This document shows positions 33,557-44,592 of a stretch of 64,000 bases of DNA, in pieces. The first letter of the stretch is position 1. Each line of letters begins with the position of its first letter. The translations under genes were made by a program, and so were the position numbers. The notes beneath the pieces were generated by a model that saw only the letters and a program-made list of their open reading frames with translations, was not told where the DNA came from and ran no database searches. This stretch comes from Prionace glauca (Eukaryota; Chordata; Chondrichthyes; Carcharhiniformes; Carcharhinidae), in the NCBI GenBank assembly GCA_037974335.1, contig CM075760.1, positions 67,261,477-67,325,476 of the forward strand. Direction: 5' to 3'.

Positions 33557-34015
33557 TGTGAAACAGTGGGTTAGCGCTGCTGTCTCACCGCCAGGGACCC
33601 GGGTTCGATTCCCAGGGGCACGGTGACACAGTGGGTTAGACACTGCTGTCTCACAGTGCCAGGGACCTGGGTTCGATTCCCGGGGGCACGGTGACACAGT
33701 GGGTTAACACTGCTGTCTCACAGTGCCAGGGACCTGGGTTCGATTCCCGGGGGGCACGGTGACACAGTGGGTTAGACACTGCTGTCTCACAGCGCCAGGG
33801 ACCTGGGTTCGATTCCCGGGGGCACGGTGACACAGTGGGTTAACACTGCTGTCTCACAGCGCCAGGGACCTGGGTTCGATTCCCGGGGGGCACGGTGACA
33901 CAGTGGGTTAGACACTGCTGTCTCACAGCGCCAGGGACCCTGGTTCGATTCCTGGGGGCACGGTGACACAGTGGGTTAGCACTGCTGTCTCATAGCGCCA
34001 GGGACCCGGGTTCTG
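33557..34015 (+). repeat. Tandem array of seven SINE tRNA-like heads
   Basis: Units of 68-69 bp start near 33557, 33615, 33683, 33751, 33820, 33888 and 33956. Each has the A-box-like 'gacacagtgggtta' and a B-box GGTTCGATTCC (one is ggttctgttcc). Units alternate between 'gttagacactg' and 'gttaacactg', giving a dimeric period of about 137 bp. Confidence 0.9.
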
Positions 34016-34210
34016 TTCCGGTCTGTTTGTGTGGAGTCTGCACATTCTCCCCATGTCTGCGTGGATGTCCTCTGGATTTCCTCCCAAATTCTGAAAGATG
34101 TGCTGGTTTGGTACATTATCCCGAACAGGTACTGGACAGTGGATACTCAGGGAGTTTCATACTAACTTCATTGCAATGTTAAGGTAAGCCTTTCTTGTGA
34201 CGAATAAATT
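34016..34210 (+). repeat. SINE body and tail after the head array
   Basis: The last head continues into the ordinary SINE middle ('cacattctccccatgtctgcgtgg') and the 'aaggtaagcctttcttgtgacgaataaa' tail. Confidence 0.8.
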
Positions 34211-34569
34211 AAACTTTAAAGATCAGTCAATGTTGAAGGGATTCCAGGATCTGAATGGTTCACACCTGTTGCTGTCTTTGTCACTTGTTTCTGTATTTAG
34301 TGGTTATCGCGTTTGCCTAACACGTGAATGGTCCTCCTTCAAAAGCAGGCAGAAGCATTAATTTAGTGAGGGAAATCTGCATAATTTCAGTTTGTTACTG
34401 AACATAATCTGAATCTCGATGTCGCAGCCATATACACCTTCTCAGTTTTCTAAATAAAAACCTTTTGTTGATGTTTTGTTTGCACTTCAGCCCCACATTC
34501 CTGATCTACGTGCACCCAGTGTGTGTGGGGGAGGGGGGGTGGGGGGAGGACCTCCTCCTGGCCCAGACA

Positions 34570-34800
34570 CAGAGCAGTTTCACAATGGTGCAGGGTTTCA
34601 GCCAATGAGGGAGACCCAGGCTCAGGCCCACCCCTCATTCTCTCCAATTGGTTGGAGGACCAGATGCTCCTGTACAGTCCTCCAGCCCCGCCTCCTCTTT
34701 CTATTAGTCCGGAGCTGCCATCAATCACATAGGCATTGTGACCTGCCAGTGACTGAGCATGTGCCATCCACCCGGCCAGCCTGAGGCAGATAGAACAGTT
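34570..34800. promoter_or_regulatory. Degenerate ZNF-type promoter copy
   Basis: Contains 'ccaattggttggaggaccag' and 'ctgtacagtcctccagcc', matching the 'gattggctggaggaccagc...tcctccag' part of P1, plus inverted CCAAT boxes, but has lost most CpGs and CREs. It may be a relic, or the promoter of gene D. Confidence 0.45.
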
Positions 34801-35040
34801 TCTACAGCGCAGAGGATTGTGGACAATCTGGCTGCCATTAGAGATGGACAGTCTTTGTTTGAATCTGGGAAAGTGAGGATGAGATCCTGCCACAGGGCAT
34901 CACAGTGGATAGGATTACTGTCTCACATCACCAGGGACCCGTGTTCAATTCCGGCCTTGGGTCATTATCTGTATCGAGTTTGCACATTCTCCCCGTGTCT
35001 GCATGCATTTCCTCTGGATGCTCTGGTTTCCTCCTACAGT

Positions 35041-35202
35041 AAAAAGTCTGACAACACCAGGTTTTAGTCCAACCTATTTATTTGATAATATACTCACAAG
35101 CTTTCGAGGGGACTGCCTCTTCGTCAGGTGAATGGAGAATTCTGGCCTCAGACAGAGCATTTAAAGCACAGACAGTTTAGAGATTACTGATTAGAATGCG
35201 AA
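35041..35202. mobile_element. Truncated foldback-family element with 12-bp target duplication
   Basis: Matches the left arm of the 43844 element from 'aaaaagtctgacaacacc' to 'gattagaatgcgaa'. TCCTCCTACAGT flanks it at 35029-35040 and 35203-35214, within the SINE. Confidence 0.8.
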
Positions 35203-35278
35203 TCCTCCTACAGTCCATAGATGCACAGGTTAGGTTGATTGGCCATTCAAAATTGAGCCTAGTGTCAGGGGATTAGTA

Positions 35279-35357
35279 TTAGAGAGAGGTCATTCCTCTG
35301 CTCTGAGTGTGGGAAGGGATTCATTGAGTTAAGCAACCTAATGACATACCAATGCAT
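35279..35357 (+). pseudogene. Single zinc-finger fragment inside a SINE
   Basis: On the plus strand it reads [20 protein letters not shown] followed by MTYQC, i.e. most of one C2H2 finger with the His residues lost. It replaces the short stretch usually found between 'ggggattag' and 'ggggttgtgggg' of this SINE. Source is presumably one of the neighbouring ZNF genes. Confidence 0.7.
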
Positions 35358-35774
35358 GGGGTTGTGGGGATAAGGTCTGGTTGGTGCAGATTCGATGGGC
35401 AGAATGGCCTCCTGCACTGTAGGAATTCTCATACGAGTTAGGAGCCAGGCCACCCAGCTTTTTGAGGCTATTCCATTGTTCAATATGATCGTGGCTGATC
35501 TGATTATAACCCTAACCCCACTTTCTTCCTCCCCTCCCCAACCTCCCTATAGAGTACAAAACCCAAGTTCCAGCTCCGACCATTCACACCGTGTGATGAT
35601 AGTTCACGTCCATCCTGACCTCTGTCAATATGTCAGTAACAAACCCACACACCATTGTTTGTTAGTTTCACATATCAAATATTTAATAGCGTCAGGGTAA
35701 CACCTGGAAAGTGAGAACAAAAGCAGTTTACGCGGGTAAGTTTGGCGATCAGCAATTTGGGGTTGATGACCAAT

Positions 35775-35865
35775 TGTTACATAAGAACATAAGAAATAGG
35801 AGCAGGAGTAGGCCATCTGGCCCTTCGAGCCTGCCCCGCCATTCAATAAGATCATGGCTTACAGC
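35775..35865 (-). repeat. LINE 3' end fragment
   Basis: 'ataagaacataagaaataggagcagg...cattcaataagatcatggc' is the antisense 3' end of the 31497/40500/61800 subfamily. Confidence 0.8.
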
Positions 35866-36149
35866 AGAGAGGGTGTCCAACCAGCCCTTTGTGAGCACAT
35901 GGTGGATCTGATGGACAAGATGGACATGAAGGGATATGAGAAAGAAACGAGGGGAAGATGTGGGGTTCAGGGGAAGCCGTTCAGTCCAATGGGCTAGTGG
36001 AAGGGAGGAAGCAGCAGAGGCAGCTGATCAGATTGTCTCAATCTTAGTGACAGAGGAACTCCATGAAATCCTCACACTTATTGTTGGAGGTGAGGACGGA
36101 GGAGACAGGGGAGGGGAGAGACCTGACGACGTCGGAGTTAGTAAAAAGA

Positions 36150-36314
36150 ATACAAGTTTATTTGATGCAAAGTTGATTTATTTGACTTTTAGCAAGAGGA
36201 TCAGCCCCTATAGCTAGGGTGGGGTTTACTGACATCAGCAGAAACAGACCCCAATGAACATGATTCAATCCTGAACATGATTAACAGCAAAATCTGATCA
36301 CTGTATTTAATTGT

Positions 36315-36315
<1 letters not shown>
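36150..36315 (-). terminator. Candidate poly(A) signals for gene C
   Basis: AATAAA occurs on the minus strand at about 36157-36163 and 36177-36182, just past the last recognisable finger remnants of gene C. Inferred. Confidence 0.35.
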
Positions 36316-37020
<705 letters not shown>

Positions 37021-39401
37021 TCAGCACATGAAGGGTCTCTCCTCAGTGTGAACTCTCTGGTGTCTCAGCAAGTCATTTGACTGGGTGAATTCCCTCCCAC
37101 ACTGGGAGCAGGTGAATGGTTTCTCCCCGGTGTGAACTCGCTGGTGTCTTACCAGGTGCGATAACTGAGCGAATCCCTTCTCACACACAGTGCAGGCGAA
37201 CGGCTTCTCCCCTGTGTGAACTCGCTGGTGTCTCTGTAGATGTGGTAACTGAGTGAATCTCTTCCCACACTCAGAGCACATGAATGGTCTCTCCTCAGTG
37301 TGAACTCGCTGGTGCCGCAGCAGGTTAGTGGAATTAATAAAACTCTTCCCACACTGGGAGCAGAGGAAGGGCCTCTCCCCGGTGTGAACCCGCTGGTGTC
37401 TCAGCAGGTTGGTTGACTGAGTAAATCCCTTCCCACACTCGGGACAAGTGAACCCCCTCTTCACACTGCGACCTTGCTGGTGTGTCAGCAGGTTGGTTGA
37501 CTGAGTAAATCCCTTCCCACACTCGGGACAAGTGAACCCCCTCTTCACACTGCGACCTTGCTGGTGTGTCAGCAGGTTGGTTGACTGAGTAAATCCCTTC
37601 CCACACTCGGGACAAGTGAACCCCCTCTTCACACTGCGACCTTGCTGGTGTGTCAGCAGTTTGGATGACTGAGTGAATCCCTTTCCATGTTTGGGGAAAG
37701 TGAGGAGCTTTTCCCCAGAGTGTGTGCATTGGTGTTCAGTGAGGTCAGACGATTGTGTGAACGCAGCCCCACAGTGAGAGCAGCTGAATAGTCTCTCGTC
37801 AGTGTGACCGTGTTGATGGGACCCCAATTCCACAGAACTCTGAAAACAAGTCCCTCCGTCTGGACATGTAAAAGGTCTTTCATCAGTCTCGCCTCGTTCG
37901 TCTGTCAGCAGGTTAGAGAACGGAATGAATCCCTTCCCAGACTCGGGGCGGGGAACCGGACCGTCCTCGGGGCGGGGAACCGGACCGTCCTCGGGGCGGG
38001 GAACCGGACCGTCCTCGGGGCGGGGAACCGGACCGTCCTCGGGACGGGGAACCGGACCGTCCTCTGGGCGGGGAACCGGACCGTCCTCGGGGCGGGGAAC
38101 CGGACCGTCCTCAGTCTGAACTCTCCGGTGTCCCTGCTGACTGGGTGAGACTGTGACTCCCTTCCCAGGCTCAGTGCAGCTCAAAGTTCTTGCCTCAGTG
38201 TGAACTCGCTTGTGCCCCTCCCAGCTGGATAAGGTAGTGAATCCCTTCCCACACTCAGAGCAGATAAATGGTCTCTCCTCAGTGTGAATTCTCTGGTGAT
38301 CCAATAGGTGGGATGACCGAGTGAATCCCTTTCCACACTCAGAGCAGATAAATGGTCTCTCCCCAGTGTGAACCCGTTTGTGTCTGAGCAGGTCATTTGC
38401 CTGAGTGAATCCCTTCCCACACTCGGAGCAGGTGAATGGTCTCTCCCCAGTGTGAACTCGCTGGTGTCTCTGCAGATGAGATAACTGAGTGAATTCCTTT
38501 CCACAATCAGAACAGGTCAATGGTCTCTCCCCAGTGTGAACTCGCTGGTGTCTCTGCAGATGGGATAACTGAGTGAATTCCCTTCCACACACAGAACAGG
38601 TAAATGGTCTCTCCCCCGTATGAACTCGCTGGTGTCTCTGCAGATGAGATAACTGAGTGAATTCCTTTCCACAATCAGAACAGGTCAATGGTCTCTCCCC
38701 AGTGTGAACTCGCTGGTGTCTCTGCAGATGGGATAACTGAGTGAATTCCCTTCCACACACAGAACAGGTCAATGGTCTCTCCCCAGTGTGAACTCGCTGG
38801 TGTCTCTGCAGATGAGATAACTGAGTGAATTCCCTTCCACAATCAGAACAGGTAAATGGCCTCTCCCCAGTGTGAACTCGCTGGTGTCTCTGCAGATGGG
38901 ATAACTGAGTGAATTCCCTTCCACACACAGAGCAGGTGAACGGGGTGTCCCCCGGGGTGTCCCTCGCTGGTGTCTCTGCAGGTTGGATGAATTTGTGAAT
39001 CCGTTGCCACACGCAGGGCAGGTGAAAGGTCTCTCTCCAGTGTGAACACGCTGGTGTGTCTGTAAATTAGTCGAATTAATGAATCCCTTCCCACATTCGG
39101 AGCAGGTGAAGAGCCTCTCCCCAGTGTGAGTGTGTTGGTGTGTCAGCAGGCAGGATAACTGAGTGAATTCCTTTCCACACACAGAGCAGGTAAACGGCCT
39201 CTCCCCAGTGTGAACTCGTTGGTGTCTGAGAAGGGTGAATGATCGAGTAAATCCTTTCCCACAAACACTGCAAATGAACAGCCTGCCTCCAGTGTGAGCT
39301 CGCTGATGTTTCAAAAGGCCAGATGATTGGCTGAATCTTTGTCCACACACAGAACATGTGTACCGTTTCTCCCCGCTGAGAACGGGACTGCTTCCTTCCA
39401 T
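37021..39401 (-). pseudogene. ZNF gene C: large C2H2 poly-zinc-finger, frameshifted
   Basis: The minus-strand frame begins MEGSSPVLSGEKRYTC (ATG at 39399-39401) with five fingers; in the linker after finger 5 (HQRGTPRGTP, near 38945) the frame shifts and the remainder, about 15 further fingers, is open in another frame to a stop at 37021. Six consecutive fingers share the helix QLSHLQR (38470-38940). Then come three ordinary fingers, a degenerate one, a 24-bp VNTR spacer (EDGPVPRP repeats), degenerate fingers, and three near-identical fingers with GRSVKRGF in place of the HTGERPF linker, which lack the second zinc-binding His. The coding exon starts at an acceptor after a T/C-rich tract (exon start about 39508). 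It ends prematurely relative to the family because of the 82-bp repeats. Exon 1 could come from promoter P2 at 43.1-43.6 kb, which would place gene D in its intron. Nuclear DNA-binding role by family; function doubtful with this frameshift. Confidence 0.8.
37946..38117 (-). repeat. 24-bp VNTR within gene C
   Basis: Seven copies of a GC-rich 24-mer encode EDGPVPRP repeats. It sits between degenerate fingers, so it acts as a proline/acid-rich spacer. Confidence 0.9.
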
Positions 39402-39700
39402 GTTGGAAGTCCTGTGATATTCAGGTTATGACAAACTGGATGATTCTCAGATTCTGATGTGATGTTTGATTCGAGATTCCCGATTGTCAATCCCCCTCCT
39501 CCTCAATCCTGTGATTTTAAAAAAAGAAAAAAAGGGAGTGAGAGAGAATTCACACAAACACAAAAGCAACCTGTGAATGTGAGCTGAATGAATGTGGTAA
39601 ATTTGTGGGCCAGCAGGAGGAAAAAGTGATCATGAAAACTGCTCAATCTCCACAAAAACCCAACTGGCTCAACCTGCAGAGACACAGGGATACCGGCACC

Positions 39701-40291
39701 ATGGAGAAAAGATGGAGATGTGGGGACTGTGGGAAGGGATTCCGTTGCCCATCTGCCCTGGAAACTCATCAACGGGTTCACACTGGGGAGAGTCCTTTCA
39801 CCTGTTCCACGTGTGGGCAGGGATTTAGCAAGTCATCCACACTGCAGTCACACCTGCGTGTTCACACTGGAGAGAGGCCATTCATCTGCTCAGAGTGTGG
39901 GAAAGGATTCACTCAGTCAACCAACTTGCTAACACACCATCGAGTTCACACCCGGGAGAGACCATTTACTTGCTCTGAGTGTGGGAAGAGATTCACTCAG
40001 TCCTCCAACCTACTGATACACCAGCGAGTTCACACTGGAGAGAAGTCATTCATCTGCTTTGAGTGTGGGAAGAGATTCACACAGTCAGCCAACCTGCTGA
40101 TACTCCAGCAAATTCACACTGGAGAGAGACCTTTCACCTGCTCTGCATGTGGGAAGGGATTCAGCAGGTTATCTATCCTACAGGAGCACCAGCGCATGCA
40201 CACCAGGGAGACGCCATTCATCTGCTCTGTTTGTGGGCAGAGATTTACTTGGTCCTCCCTCCTGCTGAGACACAGGCTAGTTCACAAGTGA
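39701..40291 (+). CDS. ZNF gene D: seven-finger C2H2 protein, apparently intact
   Basis: Start chosen at caccATGG 39701 (MEKRWRCGDCG), the family start with a strong Kozak context; an in-frame ATG at 39605 would add 32 residues. Seven fingers follow: [63 protein letters not shown], ending LVHK and TGA. Finger 5 has Leu in place of the first zinc His (LLILQQIH), so it is probably not folded. No stop or frameshift. No effector domain. It lies head-to-head with gene C, starting 300 bp from it and with no CpG promoter between. Its 3' flank ('gattctgctgttattgttgctgttaat') is shared with genes E, F and G. Confidence 0.8.
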   Translation: MEKRWRCGDCGKGFRCPSALETHQRVHTGESPFTCSTCGQGFSKSSTLQSHLRVHTGERPFICSECGKGFTQSTNLLTHHRVHTRERPFTCSECGKRFTQSSNLLIHQRVHTGEKSFICFECGKRFTQSANLLILQQIHTGERPFTCSACGKGFSRLSILQEHQRMHTRETPFICSVCGQRFTWSSLLLRHRLVHK

Positions 40292-40427
40292 TTACGTGAG
40301 TTGGATTCTGCTGTTATTGTTGCTGTTAATCACATCCAGGACTGAAACGTGTCTATTCATATACAATGTTGATGGGAGGTGTGTGTCTGTCCCATTGTTT
40401 AGAGTGAATTGAAATTGTGAGTTGAAC

Positions 40428-40495
40428 CATAGAATCCCATAGAACGGCCAGAAGAAGGCCGTTCGGCCCATCAAGGCTGCACCTACTCTGACCCC
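40428..40495 (-). repeat. SINE tail fragment
   Basis: 'catagaatcccatagaacgg...ggccgttcggcccatcaaggctgcacc', cut off by the LINE that follows. Confidence 0.65.
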
Positions 40496-40499
40496 TATT

Positions 40500-41243
40500 T
40501 AAAGGGCGAAAAGCTGCAGCATGCTACGGTGCAGAGGGACCTGGGGGTCCTTGTGCATGAGTCGCAAAAACCCAGTCTGCAGGTGCAAATGGGATGCTGG
40601 CCTTTATAGCGAGGGGGACAGAATATAAAAGCAGGGAGGTCTTGCTGCAACTGTATAGGGCACTGGTGAGGCCGCAGCTGGAGTATGGTGTGCAGTTTTG
40701 GTCGCCACACTTGCGCAAGGATATTTTGGCCTTGGAGGGAGTGCAGAGAAGGTTCACTAGGCTGATACATGAGATGAGGGGGTTGGACTATGAAGAGAGA
40801 CTAAATAGACTGGGTCTGTATTTGCTGGAGTTGAGAAGAATGAGGGGGGATCTTATAGAGACGTATAAGATAATGAAGGGGATGGATAGGTAGAGGTAGA
40901 GGTAGAGAGATTCTTCCTGCTTAGAAAGGACAGCAGGACGAGAGGGCACAGCCTCAAGATAAGGGGGGACAGTTTAGATGAGAGTTGAGGAGGAACTTCT
41001 TCACTCAAAGGGTGGTGAATCTCTGGAATTCTCTGCCCGTTGAAGTGGTGGAGGCTACCTCGCTAAATATATTTAAGTCACGGGTAGATAGGTTTCTGAT
41101 AGACAAGGGAATTAAGGGTTATGGGGAGAAAGTGGGAAAGTGGAACTGATCCACTTCAGATCAGCCATGATCTTATTGAATGGCGGGGCAGGTTCGAAGG
41201 GCTAGATGGCCTACTCCTGCTCCTATTTCTTATGTTCTTATGT
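40500..41243 (+). mobile_element. CR1-like LINE, 5'-truncated
   Basis: Starts in the RT C-terminal region, has a frame open from 40594 to 40893 (RGTEYKSREVLLQLYRALVR) then broken, and ends 'tatttcttatgttcttatg'. Same subfamily as 31497 and 61800. Confidence 0.8.
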
Positions 41244-41399
41244 AACACCCTTCAGGGAAGGGAGGTGGGTCTACACATGACTATTGGATACATGGGAGGA
41301 GAGGGAAAGAGGCAGGAAGTGAAGAATAGGGATTTTATTTACTCACAACTAACCAGGACCTTAACAGAATCTTCCAATCCCTCAAACTCCACCCAAGGA

Positions 41400-41860
41400 T
41401 CACAGGAGCTGATCTGTGAGAGAGAACAGAGTCAATGTTTCAGACTTTGGTTCCATCCCCACAGATGCTGTCTGACCTGTTGAGATTTTCCAGCATTTTG
41501 TTTCATAATTACAAAGAACAGAGAACAACACAGCCTGGGAAACCGGCCCTTCGGCCCAATGAGCCTGTGCCACCATTTTAACATTGTGAGTGCCCTCTTC
41601 TCCCTACGACCTTTGTCTACGCCTATTGGACTCCACAATAAAGGAATTATAACCAGATTGAGGGGAGACTAATTTAGGGACAATGTGTTACTGCCAATCA
41701 GCCTAAGTGCACGTTTTTTGGGGTGTGGGAGGAAACCTGAGCTCCCGGAGATAACCCATCCGAGCACGGGGAGAATGCGCAAACTCCCACAGATACTGGC
41801 CCAAATCCATGTATCTGCACAACAAACAGTGATAGTCACTGAGCTGTCGTGTTGCCCATC
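41400..41860. repeat. Dispersed repeat and SINE fragments
   Basis: 41400-41515: 'gttccatccccacagatgctgtctgacctgttgag' family. 41690-41860: antisense SINE middle and head, decayed. A LINE-like piece may lie in 41516-41600. Confidence 0.55.
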
Positions 41861-42417
41861 AGTTTAAGCGTACGCTAACGACGTGAAGCACTAGGCAACT
41901 CTCGAAGCAACATCCAAGAGCAGCCCTCGCACGACCCATCGCGTGTCTGCCCCTTGTTGGACAACAAGGCAGACCAGAGCACCTGTGGATTAAAAAAATT
42001 AGTCAATCGTGTTTCTAAAGTTGGTTCTGTGAGCAATGCCTCCAATAAAATAATAGCAAAATAGAGCAGCTGTGGGATATCTGAAATAAACACAGAAAAT
42101 GCTGGAAATACTCACAGGTCAGACAGTGGGTAAGATTCTCCGGCCTCCCAGCAGTGTGCTTCCCGCTGACGGGAAGTGATGTGATGTTTGCTAGCAGCAG
42201 GACTCTCTGATCAACTGCTCCCCATGGGAATTCCCATTAACATCACCCCACACCAGCAGAAAACCCACGGGCGGAGGTGTGTGCTGCCGGCAGGAATGCA
42301 GAATCCTACCGGCATGAATGGCCAGAGAATTCTGGTCAGAGTCCATGGAGAGAGAAACGGAGGAAAGGTGGTAGAGGCAGGAAATCTCACAACAAGTAAA
42401 AAGTATGTAATTGAGTC

Positions 42418-43010
42418 ATAGAGGTTTACAGCATGGAAACAGGCCTTTCGATCTAACTTCTCAATGCAGCCCCTTTTTTTAAACCACTAAATTAATCCCA
42501 ATTGCCCACGTTTGGCCCATATCCCTCTATAGCCATCCTCTCCTATGTAACTGTCTAAATGCTTTTTAATGGACAAAATTGTACCCCCCTCTACTACTGC
42601 CTCTGGCAGCTTGTTCCAGACACTCACCACCCTCTGTGTGAAAAAATTGCCTTTCTGGACACTTTTGTATTTCCCCTCTCACCTTAAAGCTATGCCCTCT
42701 AGTTTTAGACTCCCCGACCTTTGGGAAAAGATATTCACTATCTCGCTGATCTGTGCCCCTCATTATTTTATAGACCTCGATAAGATCACCCCTCAGCCTC
42801 CTACACTCCAGAGAAAAAAGTCACAGTCTATCCAGCCTCTCCTTATAACTCAATCCATCAAGTCCCGTTGGAATCCTAGTAAATCTTTTCTGCACTCTTT
42901 CTAGTTTAATAATATCCTTTCTATAATAGGATGAACAGAACTCCACAGTACTCCAAGTGTGGTCTTGTACAACTTCAACAAGACATCCCAACTCTTGTAT
43001 TCAATGTAGA
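42418..43010 (-). repeat. CR1-like LINE 3' fragment
   Basis: Antisense; recognisable on the minus strand as RGHSFKVRGE, FHTEGG and YRKDIIKLE-like pieces, with a 3' end near 'catagaggtttacagcatgg'. Not open. Confidence 0.7.
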
Positions 43011-43099
43011 TTTTGAAACACCACAGCACATGAGGCCATGGATCAAACTCTTTTAAGGCCAAACCAAATAAACAAGAAATGGAAAGGGGGAGACATTGA

Positions 43100-43600
43100 T
43101 TTCCTCCCAGATGTTGCCCAGAGGAGGAAGTTTCACTCTGAAACACATTCGTGGACTTCCGCATTGTGACATCACAATGGAACCCTGCCAATAGGAATCA
43201 CTCTGCTCCGCGATGACGTCTCCGGGTTCCAGTCGCAGGCCGGACCCGGGAGCCCCGCCCCCACCCATTGTTCCCCTCCCCCAGCCCCTCCTCCAGGCAA
43301 GATTTCCAGACAAGCGACTGGCGGCTCCGGCCAGAGCGAGAAGCCGCTCGGTTGTGTCCCCCTCCCCCCGGGGCTGCGCAAGTCGAAGGGAGAGGGGACG
43401 CTGCGCATGTGCAGAGGAGTGCCCGCCCCCTGACCCTCATGCTGAGGTTGACCAATGGAAAGAGTTGGAGGACCGGAAGGGCTCTGGTCCTCCAGCCAAT
43501 CAGAGCTCCCTCATTGTCTGAATGCGGAGTTGGACAATGTGCCCAGCAAAATTGCTGCTACTCTCTCTCTGAATGAAGATTGAGCTTCAGACTCAAGCTT
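43100..43600. promoter_or_regulatory. Bidirectional CpG-rich promoter P2 (inverted relative to P1)
   Basis: Reverse-oriented copy of P1: 'gatgttgcccagaggaggaag' at 43108, TGTGACATCACA (CRE with one change, 43166-43177), inverted CCAAT boxes, GC boxes, NRF1-like CGCATGTGCAG (about 43404), 'tggaggaccggaagg...cctccagccaat' at 43468-43502. Plus-strand exon 1 ends at donor T|GTGAGTAAAAC (43620) and can serve gene E; minus-strand output could serve gene C. Confidence 0.65.
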
Positions 43601-43843
43601 CTTCCTGTCTCCACCATCTGTGAGTAAAACACTTGCTTTTCTCCCTCTTTCCATTTTGATTTTGGGCTTCAATTTTGAACTTCCAGGTCACACTCGCTGA
43701 CTAAAATTCACCCTCAGATTCTTCATGTATCTGTAACCAGGTAATACAGTGTATTACACACATCATCAGGCTGTTCATTTATGTCCAATGTAAAACGTGG
43801 CTGTCAGCTTGAAGATTATCAGCTCTCTGTGTCCAGAACAGGC

Positions 43844-44592
43844 GTCACGATGTGGGTATGCCGGCGTTGGACTGGCGTAAACACAGTAAAAAGTCTGACA
43901 ACACCAGGTTTTAGTCCAACCGATTTATTTGATAATAGACTCACAAGCTTGCGAGGTTAGTCCCTTCGTCAGGTGAATGGAGAGTTCTGGCCTCAGACAG
44001 AGCATATAAAGCACAGACAGTTTAGAGATTACTGATTAGAATGCGAATCCTTACACCGAACCTACTGTTCCAGACCTGAAGTGTCTGACAATGTGAGTGG
44101 AAGGAGCACTCATCACAGGTTAAAGAGATGTGTATTGTCTCCAGACAGTACAGTAAGTGGGGTTTTGCAAACCCAGGCAAGATCCCTGTTGAGACCGTCC
44201 TCATGTGTGTGGAACTTGGCTATCAAGTTCCGCACACATGAGGATGGTCTCAACAGGGATCTTGGGTTCATGTCGCACTATCTGTAACCCCCGTGACTTG
44301 CCTGGGTTTGCAAAACCCCACTTACTGTAATGTCTGGAGACAATACACATCTCTTTAACCTGTGATGAGTGCTCCTTCCACTCACATTGTCAGCCACTTC
44401 AGGTCTTGAACAGCAGGTTAAGTGTAAGGATTCGCATTCTAATCAGTAATCTCTAAACTGTCTGTGCTTTATATGCTCTGTCTGAGGCCAGAACTCTCCA
44501 TTCACCTGACGAAGGGACTAACCCTGAAAGCTTGTGAGTCTATTATCAAATAAATCGGTTGGACTAAAACCTGGTGTTGTCAGACTTTTTAC
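43844..44592. mobile_element. Long foldback element (749 bp) with 16-bp target duplication
   Basis: The left half 'gatgtgggtatgccggcg' to about 44222 returns as reverse complement to 44592; the turn is at 'ggaacttggctatcaagttcc' (about 44211-44231). Flanked by TGTGTCCAGAACAGGC (43828-43843) and TGTGTCCAGGACAGGC (44593-44608), one mismatch. The flank is the ZNF leader seen uninterrupted at 4075-4090. Sits in the exon 1-2 intron/leader of gene E. No ORF. Confidence 0.88.

Larger units (their letters stand above)
34890..35430 (+). repeat. SINE with two internal insertions
   Basis: SINE head and middle (34890-35040), foldback-family fragment (35041-35202), SINE 3' part (35203-35278), a zinc-finger-coding fragment (35279-35357), and SINE 3' end (35358-35430). 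Confidence 0.75.

Noticed and set aside
33600-33700. True tRNA gene
   Set aside because: Only A and B box-like parts in a SINE head; no cloverleaf with acceptor stem and anticodon.
33651-33969. Repeated open frames with RESNPGPW motifs
   Set aside because: Translation of the tandem SINE heads, not protein-coding.
37804-38148. Open frame of GAGNRTVL repeats
   Set aside because: Antisense shadow of the 24-bp VNTR in gene C.
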